From assembly GCA_000231825.2 (NCBI GenBank), contig JH720343.1, forward strand, positions 123,222 to 187,221: a stretch of 64,000 nucleotides of DNA. The letters are read 5' to 3'. Source of the stretch: Tetrahymena elliotti 4EA. Lineage: Eukaryota; Ciliophora; Oligohymenophorea; Hymenostomatida; Tetrahymenidae. Below, piece by piece: positions 1 through 12,757 of this stretch. A program made the translations under genes and the position numbers. Each line of letters begins with the position of its first letter. Position 1 is the first letter of the stretch. The notes below the pieces were generated by a model, which saw only the letters and a list, made by a program, of their open reading frames with translations, made no database searches and was not told the origin of the DNA.

Positions 1-1
1 A

Positions 2-2326
2 TTCATGGGAGATGAAGATGCAGAATTTAGAAACCATTTGCACTCTCATATTCCTCATCATCCATACCATAGATATTATGATTAGCCTTACGTTAACTAG
101 CCTATGGTCTCTAGATTTGCTATTCCTCATTTACCTTAACAAAGACCCATGATTCCTGTTTACAAAGGCTATCATGCTAATCACTTGAATAGTTAGCCTT
201 CTAAAATTAGCCAAAAAGAGTAAAACTATGCCATGCAAGATGAAAATATTAACACTTTTAATGTTAAGGCTCCTTAACAGTAAGAGTGTGTGAAGCTTAA
301 CCGCAAGGGTATTTCCAAAAAGAACAATAACCCCAAGAATTTAGCTCATGAAAAAAAATAAAACGAAGTTATCAAATAAAAGGTAAACAAAAAGGAAGTG
401 CAACAAAGAGAGCCTCTTAGAATGATGACAAATGAAAGTGCATAAGGCAGAATTCATCATTATCCCTAATAGTAAGTCTTTAGCAGTGATCCTCTTGTAG
501 GCTCTATTTAGTAATTCTTCCCTTCTGTGTAGCTAGAAGATGACATAAATGTAGACAATGCAAATCTTGAACAAATAGATGCTTTGATCAAGAAATTACC
601 CTTTTTCTACAATAACTCAATGAGAGATACTATGAAGAATTTAACTTACAAGCAAGAAAAATTGGTTTGCAACAAGATTAAGGAACAAAAAGAAGTTGAT
701 GTATTTGATGAGTTAGTAAAAATAAGTCCAGACTTTGAGCTAAAAGGACTTTCTATGTAGTAGTTAAATGAAAAACTCTAACAAATCAGTAAATTTTCTT
801 TGCTTAATTTTCTTTATTCGACTTTCATTAAAAATAAACGATCACATAAAAATTTATTCGTTAAATTTTCCCTTTATTTATTTAGATATTTACCGCAAAA
901 AAATAATAAAAAACAAGTATTTTTGCTTAGTCTTTATCAGTCTTTTTGAGATGATGCTCACTTTCATTTCTTTCAATTTTTATTGACATCATCAAAATAA
1001 TTTATTAGTTTATTAATATATTACTAACAATCACCACTTTCATTTCTTAAATTGCCTACTTGCTTACTAGCTTAGTCCGCAAAATTAATTATAAATTTTT
1101 ATTAAATAAATTAGAAATAATTGCTCATATATCTTTCTAATCAATCTCTTAAATTAAATTTAATTAATTAATCTACCATTTTACTAAATATTTATCATAT
1201 AATAATAGATTAAAAATTTGAAGAGCAATAGTAGAAGTATCAACTTTAAAGAAAACAAGAAGAAGAAGCTGAGTTAAAACTTGAAGAGGAACTCCAAAAT
1301 GAAAAAAATTTAGAAAAAATGATAGCTGAATCTCCTACCTTTAAAAAATCCCAATCTAAGATTAGAGAATTATCTACTCCTACTTCATTAAAGAAAAATA
1401 CAGTCTATCAACACAAAATTTAAGAAGAAACTTTTATAGTTGAAGATCACATTTAAGCTAAATGTACGAAAGTAATTAAGTAAGAAATTAATGAAAGCAC
1501 TACAATTAACACCTAGATTACTAATCTTCCTGCTACTTATGCTTTCTCAAGCCCTAAATAGCAAAAAGTATTTTGTGATTCTTTGAGTGAAGATAAGAAA
1601 GTTAAAATGATCCCATCCAGCTCAGAATGCAAAAGACTTCATATCAGAAGAAACAGTGAAAGTGCTGGTACTAATGACAGTGGTCATCATAGCCAAATCA
1701 AGCTTACAATTAATGTAAACTAACATTTATCAGCAAACTTTATTTCTCCTTTCCGTCCTACTATTAATGCTAACATTTAAGGTTTATCTTCAAATCGCAA
1801 GAAATTAATGGATAAGAGTGCTAATTCTTGTTCTTCCTTCAAAAAAACCCATAGTCAATTTTTAGACTACATAGATGATGTGATTATCAATACTGATGGT
1901 AACTTTGGAGAAGATGATATATTCCAAAAGCTTTCAAACGGAGTTGTACCTATTTACCAAATTAGCAAGAGTGGACTTAAAAACTGTAGCGCTGAATAAA
2001 GTGGTAATAAAATTAACCAAGGAATAAATAGTGAGAGTCATGAGCATTAAAATTAATTAGATAGTTACAATAAAAACAAAAAGAAATATTACGATTGTAA
2101 TAGAATTCATAATTTCATAGCAGATGAAGATGATTATGAAAATATACAACCATTTGCCATTTCTTAATTTGGAGGTAGTAGCAACAGCAAGTAATATATT
2201 AATTAGTAGTATTTAAGTAACTCTAACTTAAAATCTTACAACATCAGTTCTACAACATATACGATTTCTTCATTTTTAAGAGAAATTGATGAAATTAACA
2301 CATTCTCTTAAGGCGGTTTCCTTTGA
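2..2326 (+). CDS. Gln-rich coiled-coil protein, 5' end uncertain
   Basis: Read with TGA as the only stop, the frame is open from the window edge to TGA 2324-2326. The first in-frame ATG is at 5, but the frame is already open at 2, so the true start may lie upstream. I infer one intron, 789-1208 (GTAAAT...AATAG, 420 nt, in frame), because the sequence after 1209 reads as coding before any ATG and continues the coiled coil that ends exon 1 (LNEKLQQI then NQKFEEQQQKYQ). This gives 634 visible residues. The N-terminal third is rich in His, Pro, Tyr and Gln, the middle is a charged Gln/Glu/Lys coiled coil, and the C-terminal half is Ser/Asn-rich with a short acidic patch. No catalytic motif is visible and I do not recognise the family. 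The alternative is two genes separated by the AT-rich stretch 950-1200. Confidence 0.6.
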
Positions 2327-3137
2327 TGAAAAAAAAGAAGAAATCACATGATAATAATAAAAATAATTCAAAAACTTGTAATAAACCAACCAATCAATAA
2401 ATCAACTAACTAATTAATTAATACTGCCCTATCTCAAGAATAAAAATTCTCTAATTCTAAAATATACCTCTTCTTATTTATCTATCAACAAACAAACAAA
2501 ATAAAATACCTTAATCACAAAAAATATATAATATAATAATTATAAATAATACTAAATGTTAATTAAATTTATGTCTTTATATCCTATTCTTCTAATTAAT
2601 TATTAAATAAACACTTCCTAAAACTATCAATACTTCTCAATTTACTTTTAAATATTTCTTTCAATCGATTTAAATCAGTTAAAATTTAGAATTATCTAAC
2701 ATACATTTGTCTTCTAAAATTTGTTTCAAAACCTTTAAATTTTTTCAAATTGCTTTCAACACTTTTTAGATTCCTATTCAATCAAATTTCATTTTTTCAA
2801 AAGTTTAATGAAAATATTTGAAAATAAAATAAAATTGTGTTGTTTTTTTCAAGATTTGATGTTAAAAAAGTAAATATTCGTTGCTTTTTTAAATATCAAC
2901 CATAATCATTGAATAAATATTATTATCTTAAAAAAGTATTAAGTCCATCAACTGAAGGAAAAAGCTCATTTTAATATTTAGCATTATATTTTTTATAATG
3001 AGTAAAAATAAAATAAATTTGAATAAATCTTAACCTAAATAAAATATCAAATTAAAAATAGATAGAACTATTATTTACAAAAAGTAACAGATATAGTAAA
3101 TTGTAAAGAATTTATTTTAATGTAAAAAATAAAAAAA

Positions 3138-3210
3138 TGCCTTCACTCGGGATCGAACCGAGGACCGTAAGATCTTCAGTCTTACGCTCTCCCAGCTGAG
3201 CTATAAAGGC
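3138..3210 (-). tRNA. tRNA-Phe (GAA)
   Basis: On the minus strand a 73-nt cloverleaf folds with a 7-bp acceptor stem (GCCTTTA with TGAAGGC, one T-G wobble). The D-arm contains AGCTCAGCTGGGAGAGC. The 5-bp anticodon stem TAAGA/TCTTA encloses the loop CTGAAGA, and the anticodon is GAA. The T-arm carries the B-box GGTTCGATCCC. The discriminator is A. No intron is present. The plus-strand A-run just left of the gene (3131-3137) is the Pol III T-run terminator on the minus strand. Confidence 0.95.
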
Positions 3211-3509
3211 TTAACGATATTAATATATTTGAAGTCATAATTATTCAATAAAAATATTTAATAAAAAAATAAATAACACTAATATTAAACTTGATATAAT
3301 TTTAAGGAATAAAAATGATTTCTGATTAAATAGTAGTTATTAGTGACTCTTTATTTTTATTAAGATTACATTTTATTTAATTGAGGTTATAATCTTTTTT
3401 GTGAATCAATTATTCTCAATATTTGGATCAAAATTTAATCAAAAATTAAACATTAACATTCTATTAATTCTTATTAAAATAAAAAAGGAAATCAAAATAT
3501 AGTTTAAGA

Positions 3510-6500
3510 ATGAAGTTTTTTAATAGAATGAAAAGCAATAGCTAGAAAGAAGAGCAGCTAAAGTAATAAAACGCATCCTCTGATGACTTAAGTTCTTTAA
3601 GAGATTCTACAGAATCCGATTAATAAGTTCCTATTAGTGATAGAATACCATTTTAAGATTTTATGAATATTGATATTAGATTAAAGATAAATGATACAGA
3701 AACAAGGCTGTTTCATAGAACTGTAATTTAGAAAATTAAAATATATTTTCTTTATTTTAAGAAATGAAAATAAACATTATGAGCATTTAATTTTTAAAAT
3801 ATGAAATTTAAATTTAACATAAATAGAGATTCAATATTGAAATTTAATCTGAAGGATTTCCTACTAAATTTGTTTAAAGAAAAAGCTCAGATTTTGAAGG
3901 TTTGTATTAAATAGTAAAATGATTTTAAATATTTCAATCAATAAGACAATAATGCTTAATATTTTATTGTATTTAGGCTCAAATCCTATTTCCAAATGCT
4001 GATTTACCTGAATTTCCTAGAAAGATGAGTGTTTTATCCAAAAAAAAGAGAATTGAATCTTATGAAAGCCTCCTAATGAAGCTTGTAGAAGAAAGTAACA
4101 AAGCCCCAAGCTAGCAATAAAGGATAAAAATAAGGAGAATAGTATACAACTTTTTATGTAAATAAATATTAAAATATTTTGAGAAAAGACTTTGGTTATC
4201 TGATCAGGGATTCTTTTCATAAAAGAAACTGATTAATCAAATTCTATTTTTAGTTAATGAAATAGAAAGAAAAAATCAAAAAAGATTTTATTAAATTTTT
4301 AGAATTTTATTATTTTTTAAAGAGATAAATATATTAACAAAGTTTCTTTAGATCATAATCATACACATATAGAAGAAGAACCACTTACAAGAAGCTAAAG
4401 CAATCAGGAATCTTCCTAAATATAGTCAGAGCTTAATGCCATCTCTCAAAATGAATTTAATGAATAAACGGAATTTTATGATGAAGAGCCTATAAGCCTT
4501 AGATAAGATAGAAGATCAAATAGCTACTTTTTATCTGAAAGTTCAGTTGACCCTGAATTACTCAATGATAAGAACAAAAATTTTTAGGGACTTCATGTAG
4601 TAAAATAAGGAAAAGGAGATAACCCAACAAATCAAGTTGAGATAAATGAAAAATAAGAGCAAGTAAGATAAATATAATAAACTTAAAAGTAACCATAATT
4701 TTTTAATTAAAGCAAGTAAAAAATCAGCTTGACTACTTTCACAAATAAGACTAGAAAGAAAAAAGTAGCGGAGGTAGTTATTTGTAGATTCTTCATAGAA
4801 AAGATTCTTTTTCAGATGAAATAAGAAAAGAAGGATATTTGTAATCAAACATTGATAAATGCAATGAAATCTATATTAATTTAATCTTTTTTAATTAAAA
4901 TAGTTATCTCAATATTTTGGGCATTAAATAGCCAAAAAAATATTTTTTAAAAATATGTTCTCAAAATATTTTGATCTACTCATTGAATAGCTAAAATTAA
5001 TTTGAGTACTGCATCCCATGTATTTCTTTGCAGATAGTAAGAGGCTAAGATAAATAGCAAGATACTATTGTAAATAAATATTTCAAATCTAAAAAATTTT
5101 AATAAATTTACTTTTTTTAGTTTATAGGTCATAGATATGATAAATATCAGATATCGATTAAGCATGTAGAAGAAAATAAAGAGAAAAAAACTTAATTGCA
5201 AATTAATGAAGAAATTTAAAAGACTTTTTATGAAATTAAATAATGTGTTGAAAATTGTAACAAAGGAACTCCTTAAAAACCTACAGGAAAAATTATTTTT
5301 GAATGTAAGTCTTGCTTTTTTTTATGATAAAAAAATTAATTTCTTTTAATTTAGTAAAAGAAGCTTTTCTACCTAAAAACTCGAAGATAGAGAACTCTAC
5401 TTTTCATGTTGTTATCAAGCACATGAATGTGAAAGTAAAGTTTTATAAAAAATAGGCTTACGAAAATACAGTTATAAATTGGGGATAAAAAGTTATGCTT
5501 CCCATATTCGATAACTATTCAGAAATAGAAGTAGAATTGTACAGGACATATACTTCTGGAATGCTTATGGCAACAAGCAAAGAAGAGCTAGTAGGAACTT
5601 AGGTGATTAGAATAGCAGATATATTATACAACATCTATTAATATAATAGCTTTGTAATAATTATTTCACTCAAATTTATGAGAATATTAAATAATTAATT
5701 ATTTTATATAATAGTATTTAGAAACATAGCTTAATTCTACTATGAAATAAAATTAAGCAAACAATACTAATAATCAAGCTTTAGCAGAAGATCTTAAAAT
5801 TAAAGTAATATTTAAAGTATCTGATTTTGCTAAGTAAAGAAGTTTCTTTGCCAGAAATTATGGTGAAAAATATGAAAACCAGACTCTTTCTAAGGATAAA
5901 TACACTCAAAAAGAAAGGTTAGAGTCTAAAGTTACAAAAAATCGTATCAAAGTATTGAGATCAAATCTGATTTTTCAAATAAATAACTTTAGCGAAATTC
6001 TTAACTTTAAATATCCAAGATTATCATGGATATTTTACATTGTAATTTTTATTTATTTTACTCAATAATTTTTAAATTTAATTTTTATATTTAAAAACAG
6101 ATTATGGTACTGTTAACCTTATAATTCAATATGAATTACCTTTATATATATATAACAGTGGCTTTTATGATAGCCACTTTGTTCTGCCATTAAGATTACA
6201 GAAAATATATCATTTAAAAATATGAGTTTATAATAGAGAAACTAAAAGAAAAAAATGAAGATTATTTTGAATAGAAAATATAAACTATAAAAGAATTTGA
6301 ATTGTAAAAGATGACTGATATCAACTAAATAACTATCATTTAGATGGAAGGAATTTTGTCAAAAGTAAAGAAATATAAAAAATATTTAGGATACATGAGC
6401 TATTTAATGTTTCATCTAATTAGTTTTGTTGAAAAACTTAAAAATCTTATGTGCTGGTATCATTACTAGAAAACTTATCTTTTCTTAGTATATGCAGGGA

Positions 6501-7289
6501 TATCTATAATTGTATACTTAGTTATTCCTTTTAATTTAGTATTTGCAGCTCTAGGTAATTTTTATTATTTTTTTATAAAATGATTTAATTGCTAAATAAT
6601 ATTTGTTAACAGAATTCTTTTTACTATAGCTTTTAAAGACTTTAGTTTTTTAAAAGCAAAACATTTGATGGAATATTTTTAAAAACCAAAATTCATAATT
6701 AAAATTATTTATGTAAAATAGTAATTAAGAGGTTACTTAAAGGAAGAAAGTATTATAAAATTGTGAAAAGCCATAACTAAAAACTAGTCAAATCGCTTGT
6801 TTATGAAATTATCAAAAAGTTTTTCCCAGGTATTGTGTCAATAAATTATTTAATCAATACTAAATTTTAATATTATATATAAAGAATTTTGTGACAATAT
6901 TAAGCACCCTGATAAAGAATGGCCATAGAATTGCTACACTTTCCTTAGCTTAAATAAAAAAGTAAGAAAAAAAAATTAAAATATATTTAAAAGACTAAAT
7001 TTGTAAATAGATGGTTGAACAAATTACTCAGCTTTTGAAGTTTAAAGTAAAAGATGACCTGCTTAACTAATACAAAACAATGAATGATCTTTGCAATTAT
7101 CTTACTAGTACACATGAAATAATATATTTGCAAAAGTCTGTTTTAGTCAAAGAATTTTAAAATATTTAAGATAAAGAAAAGTTTATTAAGAAGAAGCATC
7201 TACTAACCAAAATTTGTTCCTATATTTACTACTTTATTTACAATATCCCCTCTGACTACTACAGAGTAATACATCCATAGCAATATTGA
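3510..7289 (+). CDS. PX domain / C2-like multi-pass membrane protein
   Basis: Many small exons run from ATG 3510 to TGA 7287-7289. Exons 3510-3722, 3827-3913 and from 3977 join in phase and form a PX domain: FVQRKSSDFEGLYQI, then ILFPNADLPEFPRK, the order of phosphoinositide-binding PX domains. After an acidic Ser/Asn-rich linker (4350-4800, probable 50-nt intron 4663-4712) comes a C2-like beta-sandwich at about 5355-5620 (NVKVKFYKK...WGQKVMLPIFDN...ELVGTQVIRIADIL). Two or three hydrophobic segments follow at about 6020-6560, then a charged C-terminal region. This order suggests a membrane-anchored lipid-binding or trafficking protein; the PX call is firmer than the C2 call. Exon limits between 4150 and 4350 and around 6550 are uncertain. 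No C2 calcium ligands can be assigned with confidence. Confidence 0.65.
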
Positions 7290-8357
7290 AGCATAAAATC
7301 ATCATTTATAACTAACTAACAAAAAACTAAAACCACTTTACAAACATCTAACAAAATATCATTAAATTATTTAACTATTTTTATTTAAATTTATCATAAA
7401 TATTGTATCAAAAATGTAAAACATATTTCATAAGTACTTCTATCATATTCTCAATATTTTATTTGTATTGAATATTTTCAAGTTAAATTAATGTATTTTT
7501 ATTTCTTAAATAATTTTTTTAGAAAATATTGGGAAATAAATTAAGTACTTATCTTTATTTAAATTCATAATAAATATCTATAAAATTAAAATTATGAGAA
7601 ATATTACAGAAATAATTTAAGTATTACATCTAATAGATCAAATTATTTTCTTTCAATTAAATATTTAAAATTTAAATAATATTTTCTTCTCCATTTCATT
7701 AATTAATTTGTTTAGAAAAACTTTTAATTCAATTTAATACCTATCTTTGTTTAAAGCCTTCATCAATTTCTATTATTTTTTAATTTACTGAAGAAATAAT
7801 TTAAACATACCCAATGCTAATCAAATAACTTTCTTTCAATTAGACATTTAAAGTTAAATTATTTTTTTTTCATTTCACAAAATAATTTAAAATAATTTGA
7901 TTAGAAAAAATAAATCATTTTTTATTTTAGTATTGTGGTATCCCATTTAATCCCTAAATATTTTAGTTTTAAGAGTTTTATGTTTATATTAGAAGTTACA
8001 TTTTGAGATTTAAGTTTGTTTAAAAGTAAAATTCAAGAAGTAGACATAGAGTAATAAAAGATTTACATATTAAAAAATTAGTTTTATATTTTAAATTCCA
8101 TTTTTTCAAAGAAGTTATTATAATAAATAAAGGAGCAACTAAATTTTATGCATTTTTAATAAATGGTTTAGAGTTTTAAAATTAATGCTTAATTAAATAC
8201 TTTACAATTAGAATTAAAAATGATGATTAAATTTTACCCTTTTTCTTTAAATTTTTTTTTTAATCGGATATTTTAGATAATATTCAATAAACAAATTATA
8301 AACGTTTATACCACTAAAAAAAGTAAATTAAATCAACCTTGTTTATTAAAAGTAATC
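7290..8357. other. non-coding AT-rich spacer
   Basis: No reading frame with coding character is visible on either strand. The stretch is long A/T runs, and presumably holds the 3' region of the PX gene and the 5' region of the next gene. Confidence 0.6.
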
Positions 8358-9440
8358 ATGAAATACCTTTTAGCTTTAATATTATTCTTTGTTACAATTG
8401 CTCATAAGAAATTTGTTGAAGCTATATCAACAAATTATGTAGAAACTTTTATTCTTCCTTCATATACTTATATAGAATTTTTAAAATCTTCTGTTAAACT
8501 GTTAGAATCAGATTATTAGCCAGGAGAGATATCAGCATCTTTATTTTTAACTAAAATTACAAGTCCTTCAAATTAGAATTAAATTAATGAAAAACATAAA
8601 GAAACTAACAAAGAAAATAAATTATAACCTTTCTAAAGTGAAGGAAGTGACCCTGAAGATACTCCTGTTACTTACGATTTATTATTATTTGCTAACTCAA
8701 ATGCTCTCTAATTTTAGAATTATTTAAAGGCAATGCAAAACCAATAATGGTAAGTAAAGGATTTTTAATAGGAGTGTAAACAATGCGAAGAATGCTTTTT
8801 ACCTGGCAGCACTTAAATAGATCTCTAAAATCTTAACTAGTGTAAAAATATTCTATTTATCATCATTATTAATATCAAAATATTGTTTTATTTTAACAAA
8901 AAATTGTAAAAGAAATTAAAAAAGAAATGAAATTTATTAAAGACTAGTTGAGAAATTATATTAAATGTTTATAATGATTTTATTATACAAATAAATATTT
9001 AATCACTTTATTATTTTCTTACAAATTATTTTTATGAATTAGAAATAACAATGATATGCTGCTTAAATTGCTCTCTAAACAACTTAATAAAAATTAATGT
9101 CTTAGGTACTGAGGATTCTGTGGAATTTACAACTTTTGATTCTTCAGCTAGCAGTCCAGCAGTAATAATTCTGGATAATACTCCCTTTCCAAATGGAGTT
9201 TAAACAAATTTAGGTGATATTTACTTTAATTCTACCTACGAAATTTCTATAACACCAAACGAAACTTATTTTACTGCTACTATAGTCATTTGCATTATAT
9301 TTGGTGGTATATTTCTTATAGGAACTGTAGTAATATTATCTATGTGGAGATAATACTAATAAGCTAAGGTAGAAGAAGTAACAAGAAATTTAGTAAATCC
9401 AGATGATAAATTTAATACTAATAAAAAGAAGCAAAATTGA
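8358..9440 (+). CDS. secreted/type I single-pass membrane protein, unknown
   Basis: ATG 8358 to TGA 9438-9440, with one intron 8842-9042 (GTAAAAATATT...GAATTAG, 201 nt). The spliced CDS is 882 nt, 293 residues. The N-terminus is a clear signal peptide (MKYLLALILFFVTIAH). The ectodomain holds Cys clusters (QECKQCEECFLPGS, then CCLNCS) and an NxS/T site. A single transmembrane helix (TIVICIIFGGIFLIGTVVIL) sits near residues 240-260, followed by a basic tail ending KKKQN. The predicted topology is outside-to-cytosol. I do not recognise a family. The gene stands alone between two non-coding stretches. Confidence 0.7.
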
Positions 9441-9669
9441 AATACTTTATAATTATATTAAATTAACTAAATGCAAAACAAAAAACTTTTATCAAAATAC
9501 ATATAAAGTAATCTTATTGTGATATCATTCATTTATATATCTTTAAGATATTCATTTTCCTTTAAAATTAAACAAAAATTTCAATTTAAAAAATTTTGAA
9601 AGAGTTGATTTCAATACAATGACAAATATTGATAGATACATGCATATTAACTGACACTTTTATTTAAAT

Positions 9670-10632
9670 AATTTTTCTCACAAAAGATATTATTAAAATT
9701 TCTAATAATTTGTGGCAATAAGCTCATCAACAGTTAAATATTCCTATTCAGATAATACTTCTTAACCTTACTTCTATTGCAAAGTGTTTTTATAGCTTAT
9801 GATAATTATTATATTTTTTAAAATAAATAAAGCAATTCTAAATTAAAATTACTAATTTTGGAGTTATTAGCAAACATTCATAAAATCTGCACTAAATTTA
9901 TCCCTTCTCTTTTAAATGATATGGAACAAGTCATCTAGTTTAAGTCTTATTTAGCTTTTAAAATAGATAATTATGAAGCAAAATTGTCGAAAAAGAAAAA
10001 ATTTTGTTACTTAACCTCACATAATTACTTGTTAAAATATAAGTAATCTTTGATTTCTAAGAACTTATTATTTAGAAATACGAAATAATAGGCATCACTC
10101 ATTTAATCCTTTTATTTTATTTATTTAAATGATTATTCTATTGGATAAAGAGTAAATTGAATTAAACCTTATTATCATAACCGCTTTTAATTCTTTCTAT
10201 AGCCCAAGTGCATTCCTGAAGACCATATTCCTAATTATTAGTAAAAATTCTGATAAGCAAATAGGATCATTTTAATTCAATATCATGCTGAAAATAATAA
10301 TAATTTATTTTATTACTTAGCAAAATTATTCGATGTTAAAATTAGGAATTTGCTTTTTAAAAGCATCTACTTTATTTAAATTTTTCGTGACATTGCTTTT
10401 ATAAACTTCTTCATTAATATTATCAAATACATGCTATCTTTCCAAGCAGTCAATTACTTTTATTAGAATATACATTCCTTATGAATTCTAGTTTTTAGCC
10501 TTTAAATAAAAAAATTAAATCTTAGTTTCATTATGCTTAAATATCTAGCTATTTTATGAGAATGATTCATACTTTTTCTTCTGAAGTAAGCTTTTAAACC
10601 TAATTTTTCATATCAAATTGAGGATAATTCAT
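9670..10632 (-). pseudogene. broken minus-strand coding fragments, weakly channel-like
   Basis: Several stretches read as protein on the minus strand but in shifting frames interrupted by TGA. They include MNYPQFDMKN from 10632 downward, FRRKSMNHSHKIARYLSIMK, a basic segment with KKFIKAMSRKIQIKQMLL, and, after a possible 29-nt intron, NQNDPICLSEFLLIIRNM. The basic segment followed by NDPICL loosely resembles the N-terminal region of the intact cyclic-nucleotide-gated channel at 26.8-31.3 kb (KVYKFINNLI...IINDPVCL). I could not join the pieces into a whole gene. It may be a decayed channel paralogue or a real gene with very short introns; the channel link is a weak inference. Confidence 0.3.
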
Positions 10633-12757
10633 TTTTGGATTTGTGTTATTTTTTTCTGCTGACTTTAGGTAATTACTTTAATTAATTTCTAATGTTTTTT
10701 ATTATTATCCTAATTTATTAGATTTTTTACAAATATATTAAAAAATAATAATTTTTGATTAATTCTTTTTTTTTGATATTTAAAATTAATTTTTAAATAA
10801 TCTATTTCAATTTTATTTCATAATAAAATATTATTTTCTCAAAATTAAATTATTTTTATAATATTATTTGAAATATACTATCATAAAAACTTTTAATTTG
10901 TTTTGAAATTATTGGTAAACTACAACTCTAAATTTTTAAAAATCTTTATCTCCTTCACAAAAAGCAATCAATATTTTCAAACATTTTATAATCAAAAACT
11001 AATTTATCATTTTTATATTTTTTTACAAATATTAATATTCTATTCAAGTTATATTTGAGGTAAATCTAAATTTTCTGATATTTACATTGGATGATGAAAG
11101 CAAAATATTCTTTCTATTTTTTAAAATTAACGTTTTCAAATATTTCATTAACTCTTATTTACAAAAATCTTAATTTTAAATTTCTATTGTTTTTTTTTCT
11201 TAATTTTTTATTGAATTTCATTTCGGTGAATATTAAAATTTAGGTTAAAATAAATTTTAGTATTGTTTGATTTCTGTTTTATTTTAAAAATATTTTCTTT
11301 AAATATAATTTTTATAAAATTAAGTTTAAGATGAAATTGATTTGAATTTTATGTTTGATCAAATAAAACTTGTTATAAAATTTTAAAGAATTTAATTAAA
11401 ATAAATTTAATATAAAATTTTATATTACTATTTTAAAATTATTTTTATTTAAGTTTTTAATTAACCAAATAAAAAATTTTTGAAATTTTCCAAATGAAAT
11501 AAAAATCAATTAGAAAAATGGTTAAAATTTCTAAACTTATAAATATTTCATGAAGGATTTTTTTCTTTACTAACTATCAAAATCTTTTCTTCACAGCATA
11601 AATGTAAATTGCTTGTTGAATAAAATTATAAAAGGCTGAACTTTTTTATAAATAATTCATAATTTATGATTTGGGTACAAATGAAAATATAAAATTGGAA
11701 TGATATTTACATGAGTTTAATATTATAAATGATTGGAGAAAGAAGAGTCTTTAAATAATAAATATAGAAGAGTTATGTATATTTATAAATTGGCAATAGA
11801 ATATTTATGAATTTTAAATTGAGAAATGATCTAAATCAGCAAGATAATAATGAGAAAAAAGAGTAATAAACAAAATAATTAAATTTGATTATTATAATAA
11901 TCATGGGGGTGACTGATTGATCTGGTTAAGGGAAAGGCTAATAGAAAGGAGAGAGAGAGAGAGAGAAAGAGGAAAGATTAGAAATAGCATTATTTTATAA
12001 TATGTAAAGATCAACCAAGGATTTCTTTCAAAACTTAAAGTAAAAGTATAAGAAATCAATTATGGGTTATGAATTAATAATAATAATGAAGACAACTAAT
12101 TATCATTCATTTTGAGAATAATAATAAATAATTAGAAACATTCCAATTAGCTCCAATATATATTTAATATACAGAATCAGAATTATCATATCACTATTGA
12201 TTATTATATACTACTAAGACCTAAGTAATTTTTTGAATGTTGTATTGCGAATAGACTAAATACGATTTCATCTACTTTTCCATTAATATTGCGTTAAGTT
12301 TTTAAATTTAAACCAAATCTATTTACACATATTATTCATTTTAAACCACTACCCTCTATATGGAAAACTTAATACAGTAGTAGAGCGTGATAGTAAGGGA
12401 GCATGTTGGATGAAAAATTATTGAAATTTAAGATTATGGAGTTAAATAAATTCCACTAACGTTTTGTTTGTAAATTCAAAATAGGAATAGAGGAAGTAAA
12501 ATAAAACAAAAAAAAACCAGAATCCAAAAAGAGTCAACAAGAACAATTAAAACTATTTTCTAATTCTAAATAAAACTAGTCATTACTAAATCAAAGCAAA
12601 GAATCTAAGCTTCTGTATAACATCAAAATCACCATTAGCAATCTGCAGAAGAAGAAGCAAAAATCAAAAACTTTTTGTTTTTTTGAAGATTAGATTCAGA
12701 GGTGGATCAACTAAATTACAAAAGAAAATAAAGTATTTTTGTAAAGCATAGATAAAG
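10633..12757. other. non-coding spacer upstream of the cupredoxin-like gene
   Basis: Mostly A/T-rich sequence without coding frames. From about 11890 to 12420 it is slightly richer in G, including a GA microsatellite and AGTAGTAGAGCGTGATAG near 12377. This part could be promoter or 5' leader of the gene starting at 12758. No RNA gene could be folded from it. Confidence 0.5.
11949..11966. repeat. (GA)9 microsatellite
   Basis: Nine uninterrupted GA units inside a purine-only tract running from about 11945 to 11975. It is notable only because the surrounding 2 kb is nearly all A/T. Confidence 0.9.
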
